Positions 10,632-21,425 of a DNA stretch of 64,000 bases are shown here, piece after piece. Source of the DNA: Silene conica (Eukaryota > Streptophyta > Magnoliopsida > Caryophyllales > Caryophyllaceae); assembly GCA_029255685.2 (NCBI GenBank), contig CM055311.2:4450269-4514268 (forward strand), read 5' to 3'. The translations under genes were made by a program, and so were the position numbers. Below the pieces are notes generated by a model, which had not been told where the DNA came from, made no database searches, and was given only the letters and a program-made list of their open reading frames with translations. Each line of letters opens with the position of its first letter. Position 1 is the first letter of the stretch.

Positions 10632-10827
10632 AATCGTCCTATTTTCCGAGGCAAGAATTCGCATTGTCGAATTGTTGAGAACGATATTTGGATTAGGGAG
10701 TACAGGAATCACACTTGGTTGTGCACAAATGACTTCTTGCAAACATATCTAATGTGAATAGTGACAGTTTCAGACACACTTAACTGAAACAATTCTTCGA
10801 TTTCTGAGGAAATATACATGACAGACA

Positions 10828-12839
10828 TCAAAGATACCTTTTGTAGTAAGAACATGTCTTTAATTCAACATCATCTATTGGCAATTTATCTGTAGGGAAT
10901 TGACATCCGGTTGCGTAATCTGCCCCTTGATCGACCAGCGAATCACATGTTCTAGGCGTGACCTGGCTCGAAATCCCTGCCACATCAGTGCACGTCCACT
11001 GGACTTTCTTTGGCTTGGCATTCAAGGAAATGGTCACATTTGATATACAAATACCAGTGAAAGGATCTCCTGAAATCCCTTCTAACCTAGCGGACATGAG
11101 CACATTATCAGCCACCACGTCTCTATAGTTAATGTTGTTTATCGTAGGAAGGGCATTCGGGTTATATTTGTCGTCAGGATGTGATCCGTAATTTCCTGTC
11201 ATCCAAAATGCCCATTTCATGGTGTGCATTGTAAAGCCTTTGACATATATGTCTTTGACATACCCTCCCCTTCCTGGGCCGGATTTGATTCTGACTCCTG
11301 ATTCTGAGTTGATTGCCACTATGTCTTCGGCCCTTACATCTTGTATTCCACCTGACATCTCACTTCCCAGCGCAATCACTGCGCTTGTAGGTGAAATACA
11401 TGTAAGACGTCGGATGATAAGTTGTTTTGTAGGCATTCCGAAGGAGATTCCATATTCATCCCATCCGCTTTTGACTGCCACACAATCATCCCCTGATACA
11501 ATGTAGCAATCCTCTATTCGCGTGTTTGTGCATGAGTCTACATCACAAGATTGCATTGCATTTAGACTCAAAAGGTCATTTTGAATGTATATGAACTAAG
11601 GTAGACTTTCAACATGATATATATACTTCATTTTAGTTCGGTGATTGTGTGTTGAATTTGGGCTAAACAACGACGATTGAGGTGAAAATGCAGTATATAT
11701 TCTTATGTAGTACAGTACACTACATACCCGGGTTAATGCCATCTGTGTTTGGAGAGTTCACTGGGGCACTTATTGTAATGCCTTGAATTAGAATATTGCT
11801 GCCATGATAAGATAGATAGATAGATAGATAGGTTGGAATAAAAAACAGACGGGAAATCGCTCCAAAATAAGCAAGGGAATTCATTAGTACCTGCTGTAAA
11901 CAGGATGAATATTCCATGAGGGAGAATCAATCAAAGTAAGGTTAGAGATCTGAAGGGTATCAGTGTACATCATCTCTATTAGGTAAGGCCTTGTGTACTT
12001 AAGCTCTCCCTTGTGAAATTTCTGCCACCACATTTCGCCTTGTCCGTTGATCGTTCCGTTATTACCTATAATAATTATGTTATGTATTGATCCAGACCAT
12101 ATCAGCTTAAACACATTTTCATGATATCAGATTTACTCATGTACTGTATTTGATTAGGCCAGCACCTGTAATTATGACATCGGTGAGGTTGGTACCAAAG
12201 ATTAGACTAGCATATCTTCCACCAGCTGCGTCTCTTCCTCGCCCGTACGAAGGTAATGCATCAATTAATGGCCACTCTTCCATCACCTGTTATATAACAG
12301 TATATAATATAATCACCATTTGTGGCCGCTGGGTTAAACCTTGAAGCTGACAGAAATGCAGGAGGATCACTTGGCCACTGCAGGCCCTGAAGGGTGGCTT
12401 ACATGGTCCATGTGGTGGTGCGGGAATGCATGGGCCCAGGGTATTCAACCCTCTCGTCATAAAAAAAAAGCGCAAAATTGTATGTTGTTAATTAGATACA
12501 AACCTGAGAAGCTAAGAGGACAGCATCTCTGTCCAGAAACAGTGTAAAATGGCTAGTAAGATTGAAGCTACCAGTTAGCCATTTCCCTGCAGGAACAAAC
12601 AACAAAGAACCGCCATCGGATCCGAACTGGCTAAGATGAGAAATGGCTGCCTGAAAAGCCTTGGTGTTAGAGGTGGTTCCATCTCCCACCCCTCCAAACT
12701 CAGTTATACATGCACTATGTGCCCTGCAATTCATGGCATTATATTCAGCATAACCTAATTTTCTGGCTTTTCTTCCTTGTACTTGTCTTGTGTTCAACAT
12801 TCCCACTAGCAAAACAATCCCTAATAATGCTCTCATCAT
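10828..12839 (-). CDS. polygalacturonase (glycoside hydrolase family 28), five exons
   Basis: Probably a secreted pectin-modifying cell-wall enzyme. Exons in transcription order are 12839-12504, 12286-12166, 12065-11891, 11798-11728 and 11537-10828; all introns are GT-AG and the spliced frame is open for 470 codons plus stop. Residues 1-22 form a hydrophobic signal peptide (MMRALLGIVLLVGML...). GH28 motifs are SPNTDGINPD (Asp230), SGDDCVAVKSGWD (Asp251, Asp252) and VRIKSGPG (317-319). Where classic endo-enzymes have GHG, this protein reads SAVIALGSEMSGG, so the usual motif-III His is missing, as is known for one plant clade of probable polygalacturonases. No defect is visible. Intron 1 contains a SINE relic and intron 3 a GATA tract. 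Activity on pectin is inferred from the family. Confidence 0.93.
11807..11831. repeat. GATA microsatellite in polygalacturonase intron 3
   Basis: About six GATA units lie just upstream (gene sense) of the acceptor site of exon 4, whose AG is at 11799-11800. Length variation here would alter only the intron. Confidence 0.8.
12333..12472 (+). mobile_element. 5'-truncated SINE in polygalacturonase intron 1
   Basis: The 140-bp stretch aligns with the 3' two thirds of the SINE at 6261-6441: GTTAAACCTTGAAGCTGACA, AGAAATGCAGGAG, then GGTCCATGTGGTGGTGC and GAATGCATGGGCCCAGGG, ending in an A-run at about 12461-12469. The box A region is lost. It is antisense to the host gene and lies fully inside the intron (12287-12503). 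Confidence 0.75.
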
Positions 12840-13056
12840 ATTATGTACCTAAAAACATTTGCAAAATTGGGTTACAATGACAAAGAATAACGAGTTTTTG
12901 ACTCGAAAACGAGTCGGAATAAAAAGATAGAAGTAATGTATACCCGAGTAAAAGTGTCCATAGTCAGTTTGTGTTGCGTTTCAAAAAAGAAGTGTAGGTT
13001 TCGAAAAGAAGTGTAGGTTGGGACTTGGGTGTGGTAGATACAAAAGTTGAATGTGC

Positions 13057-13067
13057 ATTATTTATAA
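13057..13067 (-). promoter_or_regulatory. candidate TATA box of the polygalacturonase gene
   Basis: On the minus strand the sequence reads ATTATAAATAATG, about 220 bp upstream of the start codon at 12839. This would leave a leader of roughly 190 bases. Placement rests only on motif and distance. Confidence 0.4.
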
Positions 13068-13146
13068 TGCAATGAATGGATGGATACAAAATTAACAAGA
13101 GGAGATGAGCAATACGATTATACAAACACATGCCACCAAAGTTCAC

Positions 13147-15572
13147 GGAAAATTATACTAATTCCCATGATGTTTTAGGTAAGCCACTAAGTACTGCACT
13201 GCTATGTGGTCGAAAAACATTTGTTAGTGTACTGTAAAATGCATGTACATTGTACACCCATATCCACATATATTGGGGTGACAAAATATTCAAATCCATT
13301 TTATGATAAGTATATCTAATTTTAAAAATTATACCTTACACTAAATGGAATATACATCGTGTGTATTACAATTAATTTTATAATTTTTGAGCATTATAAT
13401 AATGTTTTTGAGTTTAATTAGTTTTAAAAATTATGAGTTGCACTATAAAGTTTATAAGTTTATTTACTAAAACGTTAAGCTCAAAAATTACAATAAAACT
13501 CGAAAAATTTACATACAAACTTAGTTAAATTTGAATTTTTACGCAAAAAATAAATAAAAACTAACTTATAAAACCTAATTAGCACAGAAAAAATACATAT
13601 ATACTCAAAAACAAATAAAATTAAGGTAATAAGCTCGGAAAATATATACTCATGCTCAAAATCAAGTAAAATTTGAGGTAATACATCCGATGTATGTGTT
13701 CGTTTTCTCGGCTACTAGTTTTCGCATAGGGCGGTAAGCCACGCATTCACTACTCCCTATTTTTAATATTATTAATTTCACTGACATCTTTTGCTAAAAC
13801 TATTATATTTACAACTCCCACGGTTATTATCGTTTATTTGACTACTCCCCTTAATTTTACGATTAAATTCATTATCTGCAAATCAATTGGTTAGAGTTAA
13901 TTGTTCATACTTTCTTGTGTAGTTACTACTATTTGTTCAGTCCTCCGCATCGGCCTTATAGAACAAGCGCGACAAACATGCCCACAAGCGAGTGAGGTTC
14001 TATTCTTAAATAAATTGGTGATAAGAGTAGTAAGTAGTAACACACTAGCTTATAAACATGTCTTCCCAATATTAATCCGCCAACGTGAGACTTTTGCCCA
14101 CACACATGTTAATAGATCTCAAGTGCTTAACACTATTAATTTTACTATATTCGTTGATACTATTGGTATTTTCACTACTTCCGCCGTCATTATTTACTAC
14201 TTGCATTGGTGGTTACTATCATATTTATTATATCCAATGTTGCTATAAATTTTTTTCACTACTAAGTGCTAATTATAGAGTTAATGTTATATTGCTTACA
14301 CAATTTTACCATGCTTATATTTTTAAATAAATATATTACATATTCTATTACTTGATTTTATCAAATTTAATTATGGCAAATCCTACGTTGTATCCCCAAA
14401 TTTTTCGATTTTCTAAGTTATACTCCTGTTTTTTCAATTTCTTACATTGTACCCTAAATTTCTTTCTTATTTTTAATCATGACCTCATCAAACTCTCCAT
14501 TTATTTACTTTATCCCTCGTAAATCAATTATACTTCGACTTTCATTTTGACTCATTAATATCGTCTCATCATCCTCTATGAAAAGTATCACAAATCACCA
14601 TAATAAACACAAAATGTTATTAAAAACCTTCATTATGAAACATGTAACGGTAATGAAGGTTTCACGCTTACAAAGATTCAAATATCACCAAAATAAAATT
14701 ACCAGTGTTCAAATCCCACTTACATTTTTACAAGAAATAAAATTTAATATCCTCCTTTACGTAAATTCCTGCATCCGTCTTTGTATAGGAGGACATTTGC
14801 AAAGTGTTAATTAGATGATGAGTTGATGACGGAAAACCTAAAACATGTAGTGTTGCGAATGTCGGGTAGGAAAAATCGAAAGGTGAGCATTATGCTAATG
14901 GGAATAATGGGGTCCAAATATTCACGGCAATTTTGTCGGAAACAATTTGTGTTTACAAAGAATAGTGCACCCGTGATCTTATACTCATCTTTATTGGTGC
15001 GGCTACAGACACAGTTTAATACTTTAATTATTCACGAGCTCGTCAGCTCGTCTATAGTGGAAGTCCAAACTCTCACGTCTCATAAGTGCAATCTTCCTAT
15101 AAACCCATTATTTCCTACTCCCTATTTACATTCTCGGAGTCCTTCCACTTATAAACAAGTACAAAGGACCTTACCCCTCCGACCTCCGTACTAGGAATAC
15201 AACGTATCCTGAATTCGATTCAGATTCTTTAAATCCTAGCCTGATCCGCTAGATCTTACTCTAATGGATAAAATATTGATTTTTATATTTTGAACCCTAC
15301 AGATCTGGATTAAAAATGGATCCACGAGTTTAAAAACGGATCTGGATATGAATCTGGTCGACAAGGCCATGATCCGACCCAAAGACCCGTTTTTTAATAT
15401 TAAAAAGAAAAAGAAAAAGAAAAGAAAAGAATGAGTAAGTTATGAGAACAATTTACAAGACTTTTTGCTAGTTCAAAACCTAAAATTAGTATACAGTAAA
15501 ACAAATATCTCTCAATCCTTATCCATCCTTCTTCAAAACTTAAATCTCTTCTCAAACCAACCCTCTCTAACT
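13147..15572. other. AT-rich intergenic region, nothing recognised
   Basis: Long AT-rich spacer upstream of the polygalacturonase promoter. Short open frames show no recognisable domain. At 15190-15400 a stretch rich in GGATCTGGAT and GATCCGACCC motifs resembles the inside of the hAT-type MITE at 15573, but no borders were found. Confidence 0.45.
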
Positions 15573-15766
15573 AGGGATGGTAACGGATCCTGGATCCAGT
15601 CCAGATCCGCTATACCCTACCCTAATTGACAGGATATTGATCCTTATATGTTGGACTCTACATACGGATCTGGGTCGGATCTGGATCCCGTTTTCACATC
15701 ACGGATTCAGATCTAGCTAGATCCTATTGGACCCTAGCTATCCAGATACTATCCATTGTCATCCCT
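15573..15766. mobile_element. hAT-type MITE, about 194 bp
   Basis: The ends are inverted: left TAGGGATGGTAACGGATCC, right GGATACTATCCATTGTCATCCCTA-type sequence. The TAGGGATGGCAA-like terminus is shared with the larger element at 16175-16829. The flanking octamers are similar but not identical, so the target duplication is decayed. The body consists of GGATC-rich repeats. Confidence 0.6.
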
Positions 15767-16174
15767 ACTCCGTACGAGTTTAGGTTATCCAATGCGTTGA
15801 GTATTATAATTGTATTTGGGTATCTCTATGTACCATACCAAAGGTAATTGTTATGCCTAGAATTAGCCTGGTCAGAATACCTCCTGGTCCGACCACTTGA
15901 TACAAGCACAACAAGGAAAGTCTCAGACAAGTCCAAATATTCAAGACAGATCAAGGCACAATTTATCCTGAACAGAGTATATACCTGCCCGGATGAGGAG
16001 TAAGAGTTGAGCTTGAGCAGAATAGAGTAGGATCATTTCTGATTTGCTTGTCCTGATCAGCTAAGCAGCATACGAGTAATAAGAAGATATCTGACTTAAT
16101 TGTCCTTAAGAAAGAGGCAAAAAATTTAAGGGGTGGCCTTAAAGGCACACAGTTTTTGAGGGGTGGCTCACAAG
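15767..16174. other. repeat-like spacer around the hAT insertion
   Basis: No gene. A motif TTTAAGGGGTGGCC...GGCACA recurs two or three times at 16118-16170 and again beyond the hAT element at 16838-16905, so the hAT insertion split a short direct-repeat tract. From about 15850 to 17780 the sequence has the look of a long LTR (the end near 17760-17772 reads GCTAGATACCCTACA), but termini and target duplications did not match. Confidence 0.3.
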
Positions 16175-16829
16175 TAGGAATGGCAATGGGTAGGGTATGG
16201 GTAGGGTCCGGCAAGATTCGACCCGACCCGAAGTAAAAAAACCTTAGTCCCATACCCGACCCAGACCCTAAAGGGTCTGAAATTAATGGACCCATACCCG
16301 ACCCTAATGGGTATGGGTCCGGATAGGGTCTACCCTAGGGTCCAATTTTTTCTTAACGAGTCATTCAATAAAATATACCAAAGTTCGAATTAAGTTACAA
16401 AGTTTGATTAAAGTATTACAAAGTCTTGTTATTTGGATCATTACCCATACCCGACCCTAAATTATATCATTTACCCTACCCAAACTCATCATTTTCATCA
16501 ATTTCCTCGTTATTCTTCATGGTTATTTGGATATGCGTATAGTATATTAATGATAACTAAAAAGGATCATCTGTTTGTGTGTATTATTTGGGTTATTGAC
16601 GTTCGTAGGTGTACTTTTTCTTTTTCTTTTTCTTTTTTTCAATAAATATAAGGGTCTAAGGGTCGGATAGGGTCCCAAGACCAAGACTCGGACCCGACCC
16701 GAAGTTTTTTATATAAGACTCATACCCGACCCATACCCGAGTGGGTCTCAAAAATTCAAACCCATACCCGACCCGTTAGGGTCAGACCCTAAGGGTCTGG
16801 GTTGGGTACCCGACCCACTGCCATCCCTA
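16175..16829. mobile_element. non-autonomous hAT element (655 bp) with 8-bp target duplication
   Basis: The inverted ends are TAGGAATGGCAATGGGTAGG and, inverted, TAGGGATGGCAGTGGGTCGG. An exact octamer, CTCACAAG, lies at 16167-16174 and 16830-16837, diagnostic for hAT-type insertion. Both subterminal parts are packed with GGGTCGGGTATGGGTCC-like repeats in both orientations around an AT-rich core. No transposase is present. Confidence 0.88.
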
Positions 16830-16837
16830 CTCACAAG

Positions 16838-17135
16838 GATACCAGAGTTTTGGGGGTGGTCATGGCAATGACCAAGTTTAAGAGGGGTGGCCACAAGGAC
16901 ACAAAGTTTTCTAAGGGTAGATCGGAAGCGTCGTGACGAGGAGGGCTGTAAATAAGTGAAATAACAAATATTTGTGATGAAAAAAAAATTAGATATGTGA
17001 AAGTATTCCCAAATAAAGGAGGAACCAATTGCCCTGTTGATTGTTCCTACGAAAAACGGAAGTGATCATGATTATCCATGGTATTCTCCAAGGACGTCAA
17101 GTAGATAGTTAATATATTTTTTTTATAATAATGTA
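16838..17135. other. spacer, nothing recognised
   Basis: Continues the direct-repeat tract that flanks the hAT element, then becomes AT-rich. No gene seen. Confidence 0.4.
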
Positions 17136-17434
17136 AGACAAAATTCCGCCTGTGGATTCAATACATTATCAACCCACCGGCAAGTTGGCAGCGGAAATTT
17201 GTTTAGGCCTCAAGAACCGAGAGACTCTGATACCATGTTAAGAATATAGAAAGGGAATGATTGTGTTATTGATAATCATTGTCTTACATCCAAATGAGGT
17301 GAAGTATATATAATACCACATTCTAATGAAACCCTAATGTAGACAAGTCTAATGGTAGCCGGCCCTAATATAGGCCCATTCTCCTAATAATATCAATTCC
17401 TACTTTTAAGGAACACTAGGTCATAAACCCTAGC
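17136..17434 (-). mobile_element. Copia LTR plus leader fragment
   Basis: In minus orientation a short LTR (about 17434-17238, reading TGCTAGGGTTTATGACC... to ...ATATTCTTAACA) is followed directly by a tRNA-Met-type primer binding site, TGGTATCAGAGTCTC, and a leader. Only the 5' LTR and first part of the internal region remain. No target duplication was found on the internal side, so it is a truncated copy. Confidence 0.6.
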
Positions 17435-18158
17435 AGCATTAAAGAAACGTGTAACCATGGGATGAAGATGTACGTTGAGGGAAAAAGAGTCAACCCGAGT
17501 TTATAGGGATGTGCCCTACTCATCCGGAACGACTACAAACTGAAGAAGGAGAACATTGAAGCATCCAACGTTCAGAAAACAATTAGTATAAAGTCAGACA
17601 AAATCACTTGTAAAGATTATTATGTAACCAATCTCATTTTTTACTACTTAAAGCATATTCGAGCATTTGTAATCATATACAGTATTCTGTTCAGAAACAA
17701 CACACCTATTATTCCCTATCCAATATTCTTCATTGTTATTACTATCATTCGTATTAGAGCTAGATACCCTACATTTCATATATAGTATAACTTGATCCTT
17801 TTAGGGAAAATCTTGCTAAAATAGTAACAGAGGGGAAAATGGTGTATTTAAGAAAATGTGGTAAAAGTAAAGGTTAAGAGGGAAAAAATAGATGAAAAAT
17901 GTAATTGTCGGTTTAATTGTGGGTCGGTAGGTGAGATAGATAATTGCATTTTGTGTAAATATCAATTGGATATAAAGACAACTTGATAATGTTATGCGTA
18001 ATTGTCCTTTCAAGGACAACATGTACTCTTCCATGAACTTTTTTCATAATGTTTCCAAACATTATCCTTCCTCTCAACCAAATAGCCAATTTTTTCTCTC
18101 TTCTCATCTTCCCCAAATTTAATCAAATTTCTCTCAAATTTTTCAATTACAAATACTA
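17435..18158. other. spacer, nothing recognised
   Basis: No coding or mobile-element border could be supported between the Copia fragment and the mariner-like element. Confidence 0.4.
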
Positions 18159-18604
18159 CTTCCTCCATTCATATCCATTGTGTATTATTGCTTTATGCAC
18201 AAGTTTTAAGAACTTATTAAAAAACTAATAGAAGTACAATGGGAAGTGTGTTAGTTTACTTTATGATTAATGTTAATACTTATTTACTGTTCAGTTTCTG
18301 TGTAATTATAAAACTGTTCAGGGATTACTTTTCCCACCAAAATGCATTTGAAGTTTCTAATTTCCTGGGTAAATGAAGTCAACATTTTTCCCACCAAAAT
18401 ACATACAGCCTGTACTGTGTACTTGACAGGCTGTTTTACAGAAAAAGCTACTCATTGTCAATAAATAACCCATTTATTAGGGTCACTTACTAACTAAACA
18501 ACAAAGAAAACCTTTCTACCTTAAACCTTTCTACCACTACCTTACATAAATAAATCCCTCTAAATAGTTTTACAGTCCAAAAAGTTACAGAAAGTTACAG
18601 AAAA

Positions 18605-19977
18605 ATGGTACACAAATGCATGTCGGAAGATCTGCGTAATGAAGTTGCAGTACACCTTCTGGAGAAGTCTGTAAATGGGAAGCTCGCACACGGTGAAATC
18701 CTAAAAACGGCAGCAAAGTTCAACCTAAGGAAACGCAGCGTATCAAACATATGGCAACTAGCAAAAAAACCACGGTTAGTCGGAGAAAAACTTAATGTCA
18801 AAAGCAAGAGAATGGGAAACAAAAATAAGGAAAGAGTACTACCTAATGTGGAGCTTATTAAGTCACTCATTGCTGCCAAACGCAATACAATGAAAAGAGT
18901 TTCAGAAAATTGTGGGGTTTCCGTAGGCACGGTCCACTCGTGGGTGAAAGAAGGTTTGCTTAAACCTCATTCCAGCCCACTTCATCCTAAACTCAGCGAC
19001 TTACACAAAGACGAAAGGCTACTACATGCACTAAAGATGCTTGTTGTCAATCAAGTTATTCAAGATTTTCTCGATCTTAATGCAATGCCGGAAACAGAAA
19101 TAATATTCAGTGAGATGAGCAACATTATTCATATGGATGAGAAATGGTTCTTCATAACCGACGACGATGAGAAAATTTATGTCGTAAATGGAGAGGAACT
19201 ACCGTACAGAAGCTGCCAATCGAAGAGGTACATCACAAAAGTGATGTTCATGTGCGCGGTCAGCAGACCAGTTTATGCGGCCAACGGAGAATTAATTTTC
19301 GATGGTAGAATAGGAATGTTCGCACTTACCCAACAAGTACCAGCAGCACGAAACAGTAGAAACAGGCCAAGGGGAACAATGGAGACTAAACCAATAGACT
19401 CAATTACGAAAGCAGTTGTCAAAAACTGTCTCATTGAGCAAGTTATTCCAGCAATAAAAAGCGCATGGCCAGAAGGATTAAGCAAATAAATCTACATACA
19501 ACAAGATAACGCAAGACCACATATAAAGAATGATGATCCTGATTTCATGGCGGCAGCAAATTCAGACGGGTTTCACATTCAACTATTTTTTCAGCTACCA
19601 AATTCACCGGACTTGAATTGTAACGACCTTGGTTATTTTAGAGCATTCAATCTCTACAGTCATCACAGGCGGCGAAAACAGTAGACGAACTAGTAAATCA
19701 GGTGATGGAAGCATTTGTGGAGTACAGCCCAAGTAAGTTAAACAACATATTCTTAACATTACAATCGGTTATGATCGAGATAATGAAATGCAAAGCTCAC
19801 AACAACTTCGCAATTCCGCAAATGGGGAAGGGTCACCTAGCAGCTATTGGTATGTTACCAAGAAATCTAGTTGTTAGTGAGGCATTAGTAAGGGAATGCA
19901 TTGAATATTTACGTGGAATAGGTAAGACGCAAGGACTAGAGTATCTAATGTCAGAACTAGGGTATAATGGTGTATGA
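18605..19977 (+). pseudogene. mariner-like transposase (DD39D), disabled
   Basis: Cut-and-paste transposase of the plant mariner type. The N-terminal part has helix-turn-helix-like sequence (LRKRSVSNIWQLAKK). The first catalytic Asp lies in HMDEKWFF (codon 178), the second in QQDNARPH (codon 301) and the third in PNSPDLNCND. Exactly 39 residues separate the last two, the plant DD39D signature. Two lesions are visible: an in-frame TAA at 19487-19489, right before the QQDNARPH block, and a one-base loss near 19645, after which the C-terminal part (VMEAFVEYSPSKLNNIFLTL) continues in another frame to 19977. With only two lesions the copy looks rather recent. Confidence 0.9.
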
Positions 19978-20171
19978 TGAATTCAGTTGTAATACGTAGA
20001 CTATGTAACGTTCAATCTTAAATCTAATGTTCAGTTTACTTTATGTTAATGGTCATATTTGTTCAATTCAAACTAGAGCAAACAGAACAGAATATACAAC
20101 CCTCAAACAGACAAAAAAGAAGATCAAACAAAGCTAACAGAATAGAAACAGACAGAAAAAAAATACACTAC

Positions 20172-21425
20172 TCTCAGGCCTATTTTGGCCTCATCATTGG
20201 GTTGTGTTAGGTTGATAAGCCTCCAACACACACACACACTGTAACAACCCGACCCACCACGGTCGTAACACACCCCCAATAAGATAGGAGGTAAGCTTTT
20301 GGACCCATTTTTTGTCCTCACGTAAGCCCAAAAGCACAAGGCCTTGTTACTAAGTGGTGGGTGGAAGTTATTATAAATATATCACAAGCCTCACATTCTA
20401 CCAATGTGGGACAACTTTCCTCTCAAACTCTTGGGGTGTTACAAACTCCCCCACTTAAAAACACAACGTCCTCGTTGTGCCTCAAACTTGGCCGTATCCA
20501 AGCCCAGAATCCTCCCCCGCTAGGTGGGTGACCCGGGTACTCCCGACCACAGGCTCACCACACGGTCGCAGGGTCGCTCTGATACCATTTGTAACAACCC
20601 GACCCACCACGGTCGTAACACACCCCCAATAAGATGGGAGGTAAGCTTTTGGACCCATTTTTTGCCTCACGTAAGCCCAAAAGCACAAGGCTTTGTTACT
20701 AAGTGGTGGGTGGAAGTTATTATAAATATATCACAAGCCTCACATTCTACCAATGTGGGACAACTTTCCTCTCAAACTCTTGGGGTGTTACACACACAAT
20801 CTAGGCAGACCATGCTACAACAATTTAAATACAGTTACAAAACTACAAAAGTTATTACTGAGCTCTCAAACCATTAAGGTAATGATATCATCAAGCTCTA
20901 TAACTACGTAGTAACTCTAAATGATTGAGCACACACCTAAGAATTGGTAGACCATGTGGCGGCTTATCTACCATAAACAACAAGGCCATTTATTCCCTCT
21001 AATTTACTATTGCTCTCAAACCATTAAGGTGTTTCATTATTGAGCTTTTACACAATATCAAGTACCCAATACCCAACCCCTCATATAGCCAACAAACAAC
21101 AACTCTTAGGCCTATTTTGGCCTCATCATTGAGTTGTGTTAGGTTGATATGTCTCCTACACACACACAATCTAGGTAGACCATGCTACAACCATTTAAAT
21201 ACAGTTACAAAACTACAAAAGCTAATAATGAGCTCTCAAACCATTAAGGTAATGATATCATCAAGCTCTATAACAAAGTACTTAAGTAAATTTAAATGAT
21301 TGAGCATACACACCTAAGAATTGGTAGACCATGTGGTGGCTTATCTACCATAAACAACAAGGCCATTTATTCCCTCTAATTAACTATTGCTCTCAAACCA
21401 TTAAGGTCTTTCATCATTGAGCTAA
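20172..21425. repeat. tandem duplication of a roughly 320-375-bp segment, TRIM in first copy
   Basis: Two direct copies begin with AGGCCTATTTTGGCCTCATC (20178 and 21114) and continue through CACACACAATCTAGG, CTCAAACCATTAAGG and CCTAAGAATTGGTAGACC. Copy 1 (20172-21104) is longer because the TRIM at 20240-20792 sits in its CA repeat. Copy 2 (21105-21425) lacks the TRIM and runs directly into the satellite array. Confidence 0.8.
20240..20792 (-). mobile_element. TRIM retrotransposon, 553 bp, with 5-bp target duplication
   Basis: Two LTRs of about 204 bp (20240-20443 and 20590-20792; TGTAACAACCCGACCCACC to TTGGGGTGTTACA) flank a 146-bp non-coding interior. A primer binding site for tRNA-Met in minus orientation (CTCTGATACCA) abuts the right-hand LTR, so the element points left. 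CACAC duplicates on each side (20235-20239, 20793-20797), although it lies in a CA repeat. The LTRs differ at about three positions. The same family recurs at 52016-52572. Confidence 0.92.

Noticed and set aside
13901..14330. Overlapping plus-strand frames of 115 and 81 codons
   Set aside because: AT-rich, hydrophobic by composition, no start context, no introns or homology that I recognise.
15850..17780. One long gypsy LTR holding the hAT and Copia fragments
   Set aside because: The TGTTATGCC start and the TACCCTACA end look suggestive, but flanking pentamers (GTAAT and TTTCA) do not match and no second copy exists in the window.
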